A stretch of DNA of 64,000 nucleotides from Salinarimonas chemoclinalis (GCF_041514305.1 NZ_JBGMWH010000001.1:62001-126000); one strand, 5' to 3'. Positions 17,248 through 27,051 are shown, counted from the first letter of the stretch. Numbers and translations are program-made. The notes: generated by a model from the letters alone, not told the origin.

Positions 17248-18315
17248 ATGGCCGAGCACCGGGAACAGGGAATGACCTATGCGCAGGCCGGCGTCGACAT
17301 CGACGCGGGCAACGCCATGGTCGAGGCGATCAAGCCGCTCGTGCGCGCGACCCGACGGCCGGGCGCGGACGCCGAGATCGGCGGCTTCGGCGGCCTGTTC
17401 GACCTCAAGGCCGCGGGCTTCGTCGACCCGATCCTGGTCGCGGCGAACGACGGCGTCGGCACCAAGGTCAAGATCGCCGTCGAGACCGGGGTGCACGACA
17501 CGATCGGCATCGACCTCGTCGCCATGTGCGTCAACGATCTCGTGGTGCAGGGCGCCGAGCCCTTGTTCTTCCTCGACTACCTCGCCACCGCCAAGCTCGA
17601 CGCGGCGACCGGCACGGCCCTCGTCGCGGGCATCGCCGAGGGCTGCCGGCGCGCGGGCTGCGCGCTCATCGGCGGCGAGACGGCGGAGATGCCCGGCGTC
17701 TACCAGGGCGCGGACTACGACCTCGCCGGCTTCGCCGTCGGGGCCGCCGAGCGCGGGATGCTGCTGCCGCGCGGCGTCGCGGCGGGCGACGTGCTCGTCG
17801 GCATCGCCTCCTCGGGCGTCCACTCGAACGGGTTCTCGCTGGTGCGCCGGATCGCGGCCGCGAGCGGTCTCGGCTGGGGCGAGGAGGCCCCCTTCGCGCC
17901 GGGCGAGACGCTCGGGCGCGCCCTGCTCGAGCCCACGCGCATCTACGTGCGCCCGCTGCTCGCGCTCCTGCGCGAGGGGCTCCCCGTCAAGGCGCTCGCC
18001 CACGTCACCGGCGGCGGGCTGCCGGACAACCTGCCGCGCGTCCTGCCGGACGACCTCGGCGCCCGCATCGATCTCGCGACGATCGCCCCGCCGCCGGTCT
18101 TCGGCTGGCTCGCGCGCACCGGCGGCGTCGCCGAGGGAGAGATGCTGCGCACCTTCAATTGCGGCGTCGGCATGGTCTGCGTCGTCGCGCCGGACGCCGC
18201 CGAGGCCGTCTGCGCACGCCTCGCGGAGCTCGGCGAGCGCGCGACCCCGATCGGCCGGCTCGAGCCCCGCGGGGAGGGGACGCCCGTGCGCTTCGACGGC
18301 GAGCTCGCGTCGTGA
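17248..18315 (+). CDS. purM: Phosphoribosylformylglycinamidine cyclo-ligase (AIR synthetase)
   Basis: 355-aa enzyme closing the imidazole ring in purine synthesis (FGAM + ATP to AIR). Family landmarks: TYAQAGVDIDAGN at the start, VAANDGVGTKVKIA, DLVAMCVNDLVVQGAEPLFF, and GGETAEMPG. Two starts are possible: ATG 17248 after cgggagacggg, or ATG 17272 after gggaacaggg, eight codons later; the first is given. The stop overlaps the purN start as GTGA. Confidence 0.95.
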   Translation: MAEHREQGMTYAQAGVDIDAGNAMVEAIKPLVRATRRPGADAEIGGFGGLFDLKAAGFVDPILVAANDGVGTKVKIAVETGVHDTIGIDLVAMCVNDLVVQGAEPLFFLDYLATAKLDAATGTALVAGIAEGCRRAGCALIGGETAEMPGVYQGADYDLAGFAVGAAERGMLLPRGVAAGDVLVGIASSGVHSNGFSLVRRIAAASGLGWGEEAPFAPGETLGRALLEPTRIYVRPLLALLREGLPVKALAHVTGGGLPDNLPRVLPDDLGARIDLATIAPPPVFGWLARTGGVAEGEMLRTFNCGVGMVCVVAPDAAEAVCARLAELGERATPIGRLEPRGEGTPVRFDGELAS

Positions 18316-18914
18316 GCGACGAGGTGCGGGTGCCGACCGCGATCCTGATCTCGGGACGCGGTTCGAACATGGCGGCGCTGCTCGCGGCCGCGCAGGACCC
18401 GGGCTACCCCGCTCGGATCGTCCTCGTCCTCTCCAACCGCCCCGGCGCCGCCGGCCTCGCTCGGGCGCGCGAGACCGGAATCCCGACGGCCGTGGTCGAT
18501 CACGCGGCCCATCCCGACCGCGAGAGCTTCGACGCCGCGCTCGATGCGCGGCTGCGCGCGGCGGGCGTCGAGCTCGTGGCGCTGGCGGGCTTCATGCGCA
18601 TCCTCACGGAGGGCTTCGTGCGCGCCTGGGAGGGGCGGATGATCAACATCCATCCCTCGCTCCTCCCGGCCTTCCGCGGCACGCGGACCCACGAGCGCGC
18701 GCTGGCGGCGGGCGTGGCCGAGCACGGCTGCACCGTCCACCACGTCGTGCCCGAGCTCGACGCCGGGCCGACGATCGCCCAGGCGCGGGTGCCGGTTCTG
18801 CAGGGCGACACGCCGGAGATCCTCGCGGAACGCGTGCTCGCGCAGGAGCACGCGCTCTACCCCCGCGCCCTCGCGGACGTCGCCCGCACGCTGCGCGATG
18901 CCACGCGTCACTGA
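18312..18914 (+). CDS. purN: Phosphoribosylglycinamide formyltransferase
   Basis: 200-aa GAR transformylase, using N10-formyl-THF in the third step of purine synthesis. Seen: AILISGRGSNMAALL near the N-terminus, the catalytic Asn/His in INIHPSLLPAFRGTRTH and Asp in ELDAGPTI. GTG start overlaps the purM stop by 4 bases (GTGA), indicating translational coupling. Length is normal. Confidence 0.95.
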   Translation: MSDEVRVPTAILISGRGSNMAALLAAAQDPGYPARIVLVLSNRPGAAGLARARETGIPTAVVDHAAHPDRESFDAALDARLRAAGVELVALAGFMRILTEGFVRAWEGRMINIHPSLLPAFRGTRTHERALAAGVAEHGCTVHHVVPELDAGPTIAQARVPVLQGDTPEILAERVLAQEHALYPRALADVARTLRDATRH

Positions 18915-18989
18915 CAAATGTAAAGTCGCAGCTACAACCATTTCTGAACGAATGACCGGGATCATGCGCCGTCGAAACCCGGGACGGCC

Positions 18990-21149
18990 ATGCACGCACC
19001 GACCTTCCAGCCCTCGCCGGCGACCCGCGTCTTCCTCCCGCGCCTGCTCTGGCCGCTGGTGGCGCTGCTGATCGTCATCGTGGCGGTGGCGACGGGCGCG
19101 CTGCTCTGGGTGAGCCGGGACGCGGACCGCGCGGCGGCGCTCGCCGCGCGCGAGCGCATGCAGGCCGTCATCGGCATGCAGCTGGAGGCCTACGGGCAGA
19201 CGCTGGACGCGAGCCTGAAGGCCGCCGCCGGCAACGAGCCGCTCGGGCCGGCCCAGACCGGGGCGTTCCTGGCCCTCGCGCGCCCGCACTTCGACGCGAC
19301 GGGGGTGTTCACCCTCGACGCCGAGGGCCGCATCGTCGGCGCCGAGGTCGCCCGCGGCGCTGGGGTTCGGCCGGTGCTCTCCCTCGACACGGCGATCGTG
19401 GCCGATCTGCTCGGCCGCGCGCTCCTCGACGCGCAGGACGGGCGGGCGACGAGCGCCCGGCGGACGGCGCCGCCGAAGCTCGCGGCGATCGACGGGCGGA
19501 TCGTCGCCGTCCTCGCGATCTCGGAGCTACACGCCGCCGGCGGTGCGCTCGCGGTGGGCCTGCGGGCGATGAACCGCGAAGAACTCGCCGCGCTCGCGAT
19601 CGACCAGGCGATCGGCAACTTCATGGTCGGCGAAGGCCCGATCGACGACCCCGCCCGCGGCTTCGACATCGCCGCCGTCGACGGGCAGGCGGTCTACCAC
19701 GTCGCCTGGACGCCCGAGCGCCCGGGCACGAGCTGGCGCGGCAAGGTCACGGGCCTCGTGATCGGCCCGGCCGTGCTGGCGCTCCTCCTCCTCGCGCTCG
19801 CGATCCTGCACGCGCGGCGCGTCTCGGCCGAGCTCGCCCAGACCCAGGAGCACGTGCAGGCGCTCGCCGTCTCCGATCCGCTCTCGGGCCTGCCCAACCG
19901 CCTCCTCTTCGCCCAGCGCCTCGAGCAGGAACTCGCCCGCGTGGCGCGTACCGGCGAGGGGCTCGCGGTGATGTTCCTCGACCTCGACCGCTTCAAGGAG
20001 GTCAACGATTCCTTCGGGCACCAGGCCGGCGACGAGCTGATCAAGGCGGTCGCCCGGCGGCTGATGTCGCACCTGCGCGGCACGGACGTCCTCGCGCGCT
20101 TCGGCGGCGACGAGTTCGCGATCATCCAGCCCGGCCTCAAGAGCGCCGACGGCGCGGAGGTGCTGGCGCGGCGGATCCTGGAGGCGATCGCCGAGCCCTT
20201 CGAGATCGAGCACAACGCCGTGACCATCGGCGTCTCCATCGGTATCGCGCTGGCACCGGAGGACGCGCACGACCGCGAGACGCTGATGCGGCTCGCCGAC
20301 ACGGCGCTCTACCAGGCCAAGAACGACGGCCGCAACCGACACTCGTTCTTCGAGCGGCGCATGGACGAGGCGATCCGCATGCGCAAGCTCGTCGCCGACG
20401 ACCTGCGCGAGGCCATCTCCGGCGACCTGCTCGACCTGTACTACCAGCCGATCTTCGCCGCCGAGCGCGACGAGGTGGTGGCGCTCGAGGCGCTCCTGCG
20501 CTGGCGCCACCCGGAGAAGGGCATGATCCCGCCCGACCGCTTCGTGGCCATGGCAGAGCAGAGCGGCCTCATCCTGCCGCTCGGCGACTGGGTTCTGCGC
20601 CGTGCCTGCCTCGACGGGCGCCGCTGGCCCGGCCTTCGAATCGCCGTCAACGTCTCGCCGATCCAGTTCCGCCAGCGCGACTACGTGGACACGGTCGGAC
20701 GCATCATCGACGAGACCGGCTTCGACCCGACGCGCCTCGAGCTCGAACTCACCGAGGGCGTCGTCGTCGAGGACGCCGACGCCGCCGAGGCTGCCATGAT
20801 GCAGCTGCGCGCGAAAGGCGTGAACCTCGCCCTCGACGACTTCGGCACCGGCTATTCCTCGCTGATCTACCTGCGCCGCTTCGCCTTCGACAAGATCAAG
20901 ATCGACCGCTCCTTCCTGGAGAGCATGGAGGCGACCGGCGAGAGCGCCATCCTCGTCCACTCGATCGTGCATCTGGGCCGCGCGCTCGGCCTCACAGTCA
21001 CCGCGGAGGGCGTCGAGACCAAGGAGCAGCAGCGCTTCCTCCAGGCGCTCGGCTGCCACCAGCTCCAGGGCTACCTCCTCGCGCGGCCGATGCCGGCGGC
21101 CGAGATCGACACGCTGCTCGGCGCACGACGCCGTGCCGGCGCCGCCTGA
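18990..21149 (+). CDS. Membrane GGDEF-EAL protein (c-di-GMP synthesis/turnover)
   Basis: 719 aa. Transmembrane helix at about 22-45, a roughly 200-residue probably periplasmic sensor region, a second helix (about 255-275), GGDEF domain (about 295-455) and EAL domain (about 465-712). GGDEF is intact (G372-F376) with an RxxD inhibitory site (RGTD) five residues before it. The EAL domain is also intact: E500-A501-L502, LELTEGV, DDFGTGYSSL, KIKIDRSFL, TAEGVET and QGYLLARPMP. Both activities are therefore possible; which dominates cannot be read from sequence. ATG at 18990; it begins 75 bases after purN. Confidence 0.92.
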   Translation: MHAPTFQPSPATRVFLPRLLWPLVALLIVIVAVATGALLWVSRDADRAAALAARERMQAVIGMQLEAYGQTLDASLKAAAGNEPLGPAQTGAFLALARPHFDATGVFTLDAEGRIVGAEVARGAGVRPVLSLDTAIVADLLGRALLDAQDGRATSARRTAPPKLAAIDGRIVAVLAISELHAAGGALAVGLRAMNREELAALAIDQAIGNFMVGEGPIDDPARGFDIAAVDGQAVYHVAWTPERPGTSWRGKVTGLVIGPAVLALLLLALAILHARRVSAELAQTQEHVQALAVSDPLSGLPNRLLFAQRLEQELARVARTGEGLAVMFLDLDRFKEVNDSFGHQAGDELIKAVARRLMSHLRGTDVLARFGGDEFAIIQPGLKSADGAEVLARRILEAIAEPFEIEHNAVTIGVSIGIALAPEDAHDRETLMRLADTALYQAKNDGRNRHSFFERRMDEAIRMRKLVADDLREAISGDLLDLYYQPIFAAERDEVVALEALLRWRHPEKGMIPPDRFVAMAEQSGLILPLGDWVLRRACLDGRRWPGLRIAVNVSPIQFRQRDYVDTVGRIIDETGFDPTRLELELTEGVVVEDADAAEAAMMQLRAKGVNLALDDFGTGYSSLIYLRRFAFDKIKIDRSFLESMEATGESAILVHSIVHLGRALGLTVTAEGVETKEQQRFLQALGCHQLQGYLLARPMPAAEIDTLLGARRRAGAA

Positions 21150-21225
21150 TCGATCGTTCGGAACCGCCGCCGCGGCTGCCCGGTTGTCCCGCCGGACCGG
21201 CCGCTGCGCCGGGGGGGAGGGACCG

Positions 21226-22704
21226 ATGCCGACCAACGCCGCGCGCACGGACGACTCGCCCGCGCCTCACGGCATCCTGCGCCCGGGCGACACCTGCTGG
21301 CGCATCGCGCACGCCGACAGGGCGGGGCTCGTCGTCGACGCCCAGGACTATTTCCGTGCCGTGAAGGAGGCGATGCTCGCCGCGCGCCACACGATCATGC
21401 TGATCGGCTGGGACTTCGACCTGCGCATCAAGCTCGAGCCCGACGGCGCCACGCTCGAGGGTCCCAACACGCTCGGCGCGTTCCTGCGCTGGATCGCCAA
21501 GACCCGCCCGCAGCTGCGGATCTTCGTGCTCAAGTGGGACCTCGGCATGATCCAGGCGCTCGGCCGCGGCTCGACGCCGCTGATGTTCCTGAACTGGACG
21601 ACGAGCGACAACATCCGCTTCCATCTCGACGGCGCGCACCCGCCCGCCGCGGCGCACCACCAGAAGATCGTCGCCATCGACGACGTCTTCGCCTTCTGCG
21701 GCGGCATCGACATGACCGCCGACCGCTGGGACACGCGCGGGCACGTGGACGCCGACCCGCGCCGCCGCCGCCCGAGCGGCCGCCTCTACGGCCCCTGGCA
21801 CGACGCGACGATGGCGCTCGACGGCGAGGCCGCGAAGGCGCTCGCCGAACACGCCCGCGAGCGCTGGAAGCTCGCCACCGGCGAGGAACTCGCGCCGCCG
21901 CCGCCACGCGAGCCGATCTGGCCCGGCACCGTGCCGCCGACCTTCGCGGACGTCGACGTCGGCATCGCCAGAACCGCGCCGCTCTACGGTGACCATCCGC
22001 GCGTGTTCGAGGTCGAGAGCCTGCTCCTCGCCTGCATCCGCGAGGCGCGCGAGACGATCTACTGCGAGAGCCAGTACTTCGCCTCGCGCACCGTCGCCGA
22101 GGCGATCGCCGCGCGGCTGCGCGAGCCGGACGGACCGGAAATCGTGATCGTCAATCCCGTCTCGGCTGACGGCTATCTCGAGGCGGCGACGATGGACACC
22201 GCGCGCGCCCGGCTCCTGAAGGTGGTGCGCGCGGCGGACCGGCACGATCGCTTCCGGATCTACACGCCGGTGACGCACGCCGGCGAGGACATCTACGTGC
22301 ACGCCAAGATCCTCGTCGTCGATGACCGGCTCATCCGCATCGGCTCGTCGAACCTCAACAATCGGTCGATGGGCTTCGACACGGAGTGCGACGTCGCGAT
22401 CGAGGCGGTGGCGGGTAAGCCGGACGAGGAGCGGATCCGGGAACGCATCCGCGCCGTGCGCGCGGATCTCCTCGCCGAGCACCTCGCCTGCGCGCCGCAG
22501 GACGTCCACGGGGCGATCGCGGCGCACGGCCTGATGCGCGGCATCGAGCACCTGCGCGTGCGGGGGCGCCGCCTCGTTCCCTACGAGCCCGACCCGATCG
22601 GCCCGATGGAGGAGATCCTGGCCGAGAACGACCTCCTCGACCCCGAACGGCCGCCCAAGTGGCTGCGCAGGGCGAAGGAGGCCTTGATGGCGCCGCTCAG
22701 GTGA
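21226..22704 (+). CDS. Phospholipase D-like protein (two HKD motifs)
   Basis: 492-aa PLD-superfamily protein with two catalytic HxKx4D motifs: H145/K147/D152 in HHQKIVAIDD with GGID downstream, and HAKILVVDDRLIRIGSSNLNN near residue 360. No transmembrane segment or signal peptide is evident, which separates it from the cardiolipin-synthase type and resembles soluble bacterial PLDs. The upstream frame is longer, but ATG 21226 follows gggggggaggga. Probable transphosphatidylase or phosphodiesterase acting on phospholipids; substrate unknown. A second PLD-like gene lies at 44619. Confidence 0.87.
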   Translation: MPTNAARTDDSPAPHGILRPGDTCWRIAHADRAGLVVDAQDYFRAVKEAMLAARHTIMLIGWDFDLRIKLEPDGATLEGPNTLGAFLRWIAKTRPQLRIFVLKWDLGMIQALGRGSTPLMFLNWTTSDNIRFHLDGAHPPAAAHHQKIVAIDDVFAFCGGIDMTADRWDTRGHVDADPRRRRPSGRLYGPWHDATMALDGEAAKALAEHARERWKLATGEELAPPPPREPIWPGTVPPTFADVDVGIARTAPLYGDHPRVFEVESLLLACIREARETIYCESQYFASRTVAEAIAARLREPDGPEIVIVNPVSADGYLEAATMDTARARLLKVVRAADRHDRFRIYTPVTHAGEDIYVHAKILVVDDRLIRIGSSNLNNRSMGFDTECDVAIEAVAGKPDEERIRERIRAVRADLLAEHLACAPQDVHGAIAAHGLMRGIEHLRVRGRRLVPYEPDPIGPMEEILAENDLLDPERPPKWLRRAKEALMAPLR

Positions 22705-22801
22705 GGCTTGCGCGTCGCGCCCCATGACGGCCTCCCATGACCGGTTCCGCACCCGTGCGTTCCCGACTACACTCCGGCCGCATCGGCGATGGGAGAGCGG
22801 C

Positions 22802-23662
22802 GTGAGCGTGCTGTTCGGTTTCGGCTTCGGGTACAGCGCGGTGGAGACCGCGCGGCGCGGCGGATTCTCCGACGTCGTCGGGACGGTGCGCGGCGCGGAG
22901 AAGGCGGCGGCGCTCGAGGCCGAGGGCGTCTCGGCGCGCCTGTTCGGGCCCGCGGGCGCCGATCCACGCATCACCGCGGACCTCGCGCGGGCGACGCATC
23001 TCCTCCTCTCGATTCCGCCGCGCGAGGGCGCCGACCCGGCGCTCGACGCCTACGGCGAGGCGATCGCGGCGGCGCCGCGGCTCGAGAGCATCGTCTATCT
23101 CTCCACCATCGGGGTCTACGGGGACGCCCGGGGCGGCTGGGTCGACGAGGAGACGCCCACCGCGCCCAAGCACGGGCGCGCGGAGGATCGGCTGGCGGCG
23201 GAGGAGGCCTGGTGCGCACTCGGCGCGCGGGCGGGCAAGCGTGTGTGCGTGCTGCGGCTCGGCGGCATCTACGGCCCCGGGCGAAATCCGGTCACGCAGC
23301 TGCGTGCGGGCACCGCGCGGCGCATCGTCAAGCCGGGACAGGTCTTCAACCGCATCCACGTGGCGGACATCGCGCAGGCCGTGCTCGCGGCCTTCGTCCG
23401 GGGCCGGTCGGGGCGCGTCTACAACGTCGTCGACGACCTGCCGACGCCGCCGCAGGACGTCGTCCTCCACGCCGCCGAGATCGCGGGGATCGAGCCCCCG
23501 CCGGAGGTGCCCTTCGAGGAGGCGGAGCTGTCGCCGATGGGGCGCAGCTTCTGGTCCACCTCGAAGCGCGTCTCGAACCGGCGCCTGCGGGAGGAACTGG
23601 GCGTGGAGCTGCTGTATCCGACCTATCGGGAGGGGATCGCGGCGCTGCCGGAATCCCCCTGA
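22802..23662 (+). CDS. NAD(P)-binding epimerase-like protein (extended SDR, YeeZ-like)
   Basis: 286-aa Rossmann-fold protein beginning VSVLFGFGFGYSAVE, an atypical dinucleotide motif (GFGFGYSA) of the YeeZ-like extended SDR group. Later features are STIGVYGD and LRLGGIYGPGRN, both typical of nucleoside-sugar epimerases, and a C-terminal RVSNRRLREELG. The usual YxxxK is replaced around the HGRAEDRLAAEEAW stretch, as in other members of this atypical group, so dehydrogenase activity is doubtful. GTG start at 22802 after gatgggagagc. Confidence 0.78.
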   Translation: MSVLFGFGFGYSAVETARRGGFSDVVGTVRGAEKAAALEAEGVSARLFGPAGADPRITADLARATHLLLSIPPREGADPALDAYGEAIAAAPRLESIVYLSTIGVYGDARGGWVDEETPTAPKHGRAEDRLAAEEAWCALGARAGKRVCVLRLGGIYGPGRNPVTQLRAGTARRIVKPGQVFNRIHVADIAQAVLAAFVRGRSGRVYNVVDDLPTPPQDVVLHAAEIAGIEPPPEVPFEEAELSPMGRSFWSTSKRVSNRRLREELGVELLYPTYREGIAALPESP

Positions 23663-23681
23663 GCGCCGCGCCCGCCTCCGC

Positions 23682-24704
23682 TCACGCGGCGTGGCGCCCC
23701 GCGTCCGCGCCGAAATGGGCGACGTAGCGCGGGTTGATGGACGAGACCGGCAGCACCACGAGCACGTCCGTCGTGCCGAACTGGACATCGACCACCGCGC
23801 CGTCGCCGAAACGGGCGCCCAGCCGCAGGTAGCCCTTGATCAGCGGCGGCAGGGCGTGGAGCGCGACCTTGGCGTCGATCGCCGAGGCGGGCAGGCGGTC
23901 CATCGGCACGTAGCGCCCGGGAACCGCGCGGGCGCGCCAGCCCTCGTCGGCGGCGGCGTGGTGGTGCAGGAAGGACAGAGGCAGCGCGAGCGCCTCGGGG
24001 TTCGTGCCCTCGAGGCTCGCGCAGCCGAGCATCACGTCGATGCGGTGGTGCAGGACGTAGGCCCAGATGCCGTGCCAGAGCAACTCGACCGTGCGCTTGG
24101 TCCGATAGCTCTCCAGCACGCAGGAGCGGCCGAGCTCGAGGAAGCGCTTGCCCGGGTGCGCGGCGATGATCGGCGCGATGTCGTACTCGGCCTGCGTGTA
24201 GAAGCCGAAATGCCGCTCGGCCACGTCCTGGCGCAGGAGGCGGTAGGTGCCGACGACCGCGGGGTGCGCGGTGCGCGCCGGAATGCCGCGCAGCTTGCGC
24301 GCCGGCTCGCCGAGGTTCGAGGGCGCCGCGTGATCGAGCACGAGCAGGTGATCGCAGATGGCGTCGTACTCGTCGAAGTCGCGCCGGGCGAGCGCGGAGG
24401 CGGTGTGCGGCAGCGCCCCCCCGGCCTCGTAGAACACCTTGTAGCGCAGGCGCTGGGCCGCGCGGATCTCCCGTGGCGTGGTGGCGAGGCGCACCTCGAG
24501 CGAGCCGATGCGGCCCAGCGTCGGATCGAGCCGGCGCCGCACCGGCGCGCGGTCGACGTTCGCGCCGCGCAGGAAGGCGATCGCGGCCGAGCCCTTCTTG
24601 CGGAAGGGGCGCACGAAGCTCGTGATCTGGGGAGAGGTCAACAAGAAGCCGAAGCGGCTCGGAAGCCGGCTCGACGTCGTTTCGACTGCGGGAAACGGCG
24701 CCAT
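23682..24704 (-). CDS. GNAT N-acyltransferase, OlsB/hemolysin-like
   Basis: 340-aa acyltransferase of the OlsB-like group (acyl-ACP-dependent N-acylation, first step of ornithine-lipid synthesis in rhizobia), also annotated hemolysin-like. Seen: VRLATTPREIRAAQRLRYKVFYEAGG, RRDFDEYDAICDHLLV, and LELGRSCVLESYRTKRTVELLW, the conserved core. ATG 24704 follows gacgaggatgtg; an upstream ATG at 24776 has no ribosome site. Substrate (ornithine versus another amine) is not certain, and no olsA-type gene is next door, though plsC is at 51836. The region just upstream carries the palindrome CACAATTGTG (24787-24796). Convergent with the epimerase gene. Confidence 0.82.
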   Translation of the reverse strand: MAPFPAVETTSSRLPSRFGFLLTSPQITSFVRPFRKKGSAAIAFLRGANVDRAPVRRRLDPTLGRIGSLEVRLATTPREIRAAQRLRYKVFYEAGGALPHTASALARRDFDEYDAICDHLLVLDHAAPSNLGEPARKLRGIPARTAHPAVVGTYRLLRQDVAERHFGFYTQAEYDIAPIIAAHPGKRFLELGRSCVLESYRTKRTVELLWHGIWAYVLHHRIDVMLGCASLEGTNPEALALPLSFLHHHAAADEGWRARAVPGRYVPMDRLPASAIDAKVALHALPPLIKGYLRLGARFGDGAVVDVQFGTTDVLVVLPVSSINPRYVAHFGADAGRHAA

Positions 24705-24866
24705 CACATCCTCGTCGGGCGGTATCCTCCGCGTCGCGATTCTCTCGCCGCGTCCGCCGTTCGGCTCTTGAACCATAGCGTTTCAACACAATTGTGACAG
24801 ATTGGTTGCGCCTGTCACCTTAGCCGGCACAACAGAATGCGCAACGGCGGCGAGGATCCCGCGCCC

Positions 24867-24902
24867 CACCGCCCGCTCCACCGCCCGCTCCACCGCCCGC
24901 TC
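24867..24902. repeat. Three perfect 12-bp tandem repeats
   Basis: CACCGCCCGCTC occurs three times in a row (24867-24878, 24879-24890, 24891-24902); the last copy enters the stop codon of the hybrid kinase gene. Probably slippage-generated; it could extend or shorten the kinase C-terminus between strains. Confidence 0.85.
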
Positions 24903-27051
24903 AGCCCGCGCGCGCGAGCCCCGTGTCGCCCAGGAGCCGCTCCAGCATGCGCGGCTCGAAGGGCTTGGGCAGGAAGCCGTCGAGCCCGGCCTCGCGGGCC
25001 GCCTCCTCGTCCTCCTTGAGGACGTTGGCGGTGAGCGCCACGATCCGGCGCGGCTGGCGGCGGCCGAGCGCGCGCTCGAGGGTGCGGATGCGCCGCGTCG
25101 CCTCGAGACCGTCGAGGCCCGGCATGCGGATGTCCATGAACACGACGTCGTAGTCCGGCCGCAGCCCGGCGAAGGAAGCCTCCGCCAGGGCCACGGCCTC
25201 GTGGCCGTCCTTGGCCCAGTCGACGACGGCGCCGCGCTTCTCCAGCGCCTTGAGCGCGAGGAGCGCGTTGATCTCGTTGTCCTCCGCGAGCAGCACGCGG
25301 GGCGCGCCCGGCCGCGGCGCGTTCCCGCGCTCGCCGGGAAGCCGCCGCCGTGCCGGCTGCGCGGCCGGCGAGGGCCCCGGCCGCACGGCCTCGGCGTGGG
25401 GCGCCAGCGGCTCGACGAGCCGCTCGACGAGGGAGCGCGCCCGCACCGGCTTGACGAGATAGCCGTCGTAGCCGGCCGCGGCCGGCGAGCCGAGGTCGCG
25501 CCGCTCGAAGGGCGAGAGCAGCACGATCGCCCGGGACACCCCCGCCTCGCGTGCGGCCGCGGCCACCTCGCGGGCGAGGTCGTCGCCGAGGGCGCAATCG
25601 ACGATGAGCGAATCGAAGGTCGCGCCCGGCCCGGCCATGGCGATCTTCGCCAGCGTCTCGCCCTCGGTGGCGACGACGTGGACCCGCGCGCCTTCCTGCT
25701 CCAGCCGGCGCGCGATGAAGGGCGCCTCGAAGGGCGAGCGGGCGAGGACGAGCACGCGCCGGCCGGCGAGGGAGGCGGCGGGCGGCGCCTCTGCCGGAAG
25801 CGAAGACGTCCTCGCCGCCGGCAGCGGCAGGGTCACCGTGAAGCGTGCGCCCGCGCCGGGCGCGCTCTCGACGGCGATCGTCCCGCCCATGCCCGCGACG
25901 AGGCGCTGGGTGATGGCGAGCCCGAGCCCCGTGCCGGGATGGCGGCGCGCCGCCGAGCCGTCGCCCTGCTCGAACTCCTCGAACAGGGCCGGGATGCGTT
26001 CGGGCGCGATGCCGGGGCCGGTGTCGGAGACGCGCAGCACGATCCCGCCCCCCGCCTCCGGCACCGCCTCGACTCCGACGCCGCCGGTATCGGTGAACTT
26101 CACCGCGTTGCCGGCGAGGTTGACCAGGATCTGGCGGATGCGTGCCTCGTCGCCGACGAGACGCGCGGGGAGATCGGCCGCGCAGTAGCCCGCGATCTCG
26201 ATGCCCTTGCCCTGCGCCCGCGGTGCGAGGAGCTCGACCACGCCCTCGACGCAGCCCGCGAGGTCGAACGGGGCGGGGGCGAGGGTGAGCTTGCCCGCCT
26301 CGATGCGGGAGAAGTCGAGGATCTCGTCGATGAGCGACAGGAGCGCCGCGCCCGACGTCTTGATCGCCTGGGCGTAGGTGGTCTGCTCGGGGTCGCAGCG
26401 GGTGTCGAGGATGAGGTCGGCCATGCCGAGGATGCCGCCGAGCGGCGTGCGGAACTCGTGGCTCACGGTGGCGAGGAAGCGCGACTTCGCCTCGCTCGCC
26501 GCTTCGGCGCGGGCGCGCGCCTCGGCGAGCGCGGCCTCGGAGGAGACGCGCTCGGTGATCTCGCGCCCGGCCCTCAGGGTCTCGGGCGCGCCGCCGCGGC
26601 CGGGCGCGGTGGTCTCGATCCAGCCGACCCAGCGCACGCCGTCGGGCGTCTCGATCGCCTCGTCGACGAGCCGCGCGCCGTCGCCGCGCAGCCGCGGCGG
26701 CCGGCTCTCCAGCACCCGCGGGGCGTGCGCGCGGCCCAGCACCTCCTCGCGCGGCAGCCCGACGAGGACGGCGAAGCCGTCGTTGGCCCAGGTGACGCGT
26801 CCCTGTGCGTCGCGCTGGACGATGGCGTCGACCTGCGACTCGGCGAGCGCGCGGAAGAAGTGCTCGCTCTCCTCGGCGCGCCACAGCCTGTCCTGGAGCG
26901 CCTCCGCGTCGGTCTCGAGCCCACGCGTGCGCGCCTCGAGCCGCATGTGGTCGCGCAGGATCAGGACGGCGGCGAGGGTCGCCGCGAAAGCGAGCGCGCC
27001 GGCGAGCGCCAGCGCCGCGGCCGTGGGAGTGATGATGAAGAGACCGTCCAT
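24901..27051 (-). CDS. Hybrid sensor histidine kinase: TM-PAS-HisKA-HATPase-pseudoREC-REC
   Basis: 716 aa. One N-terminal transmembrane helix (about 10-32), PAS-like domain (about 62-165; TWANDGFAVLVGLPREEVLG), HisKA with H198 in ATVSHEFRTPLGG, HATPase with NLAGNAVKFTDTGG, DTGPGIAPE and GTGLGLAI, then two receiver-like domains. The last is intact: AEDN, D640 in VFMDIRMPG, T674 and K696. The middle one has a possible Asp (IVDCALGDD) and YLVKPVRA but lacks the N-terminal acidic pair (VLVLARSPFEA), so it is probably a pseudo-receiver. No response regulator or phosphotransferase gene adjoins it. Start ATG 27051. It lies just downstream of the quorum-sensing genes on the same strand, 144 bases after small protein A. 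Confidence 0.88.
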   Translation of the reverse strand: MDGLFIITPTAAALALAGALAFAATLAAVLILRDHMRLEARTRGLETDAEALQDRLWRAEESEHFFRALAESQVDAIVQRDAQGRVTWANDGFAVLVGLPREEVLGRAHAPRVLESRPPRLRGDGARLVDEAIETPDGVRWVGWIETTAPGRGGAPETLRAGREITERVSSEAALAEARARAEAASEAKSRFLATVSHEFRTPLGGILGMADLILDTRCDPEQTTYAQAIKTSGAALLSLIDEILDFSRIEAGKLTLAPAPFDLAGCVEGVVELLAPRAQGKGIEIAGYCAADLPARLVGDEARIRQILVNLAGNAVKFTDTGGVGVEAVPEAGGGIVLRVSDTGPGIAPERIPALFEEFEQGDGSAARRHPGTGLGLAITQRLVAGMGGTIAVESAPGAGARFTVTLPLPAARTSSLPAEAPPAASLAGRRVLVLARSPFEAPFIARRLEQEGARVHVVATEGETLAKIAMAGPGATFDSLIVDCALGDDLAREVAAAAREAGVSRAIVLLSPFERRDLGSPAAAGYDGYLVKPVRARSLVERLVEPLAPHAEAVRPGPSPAAQPARRRLPGERGNAPRPGAPRVLLAEDNEINALLALKALEKRGAVVDWAKDGHEAVALAEASFAGLRPDYDVVFMDIRMPGLDGLEATRRIRTLERALGRRQPRRIVALTANVLKEDEEAAREAGLDGFLPKPFEPRMLERLLGDTGLARAG

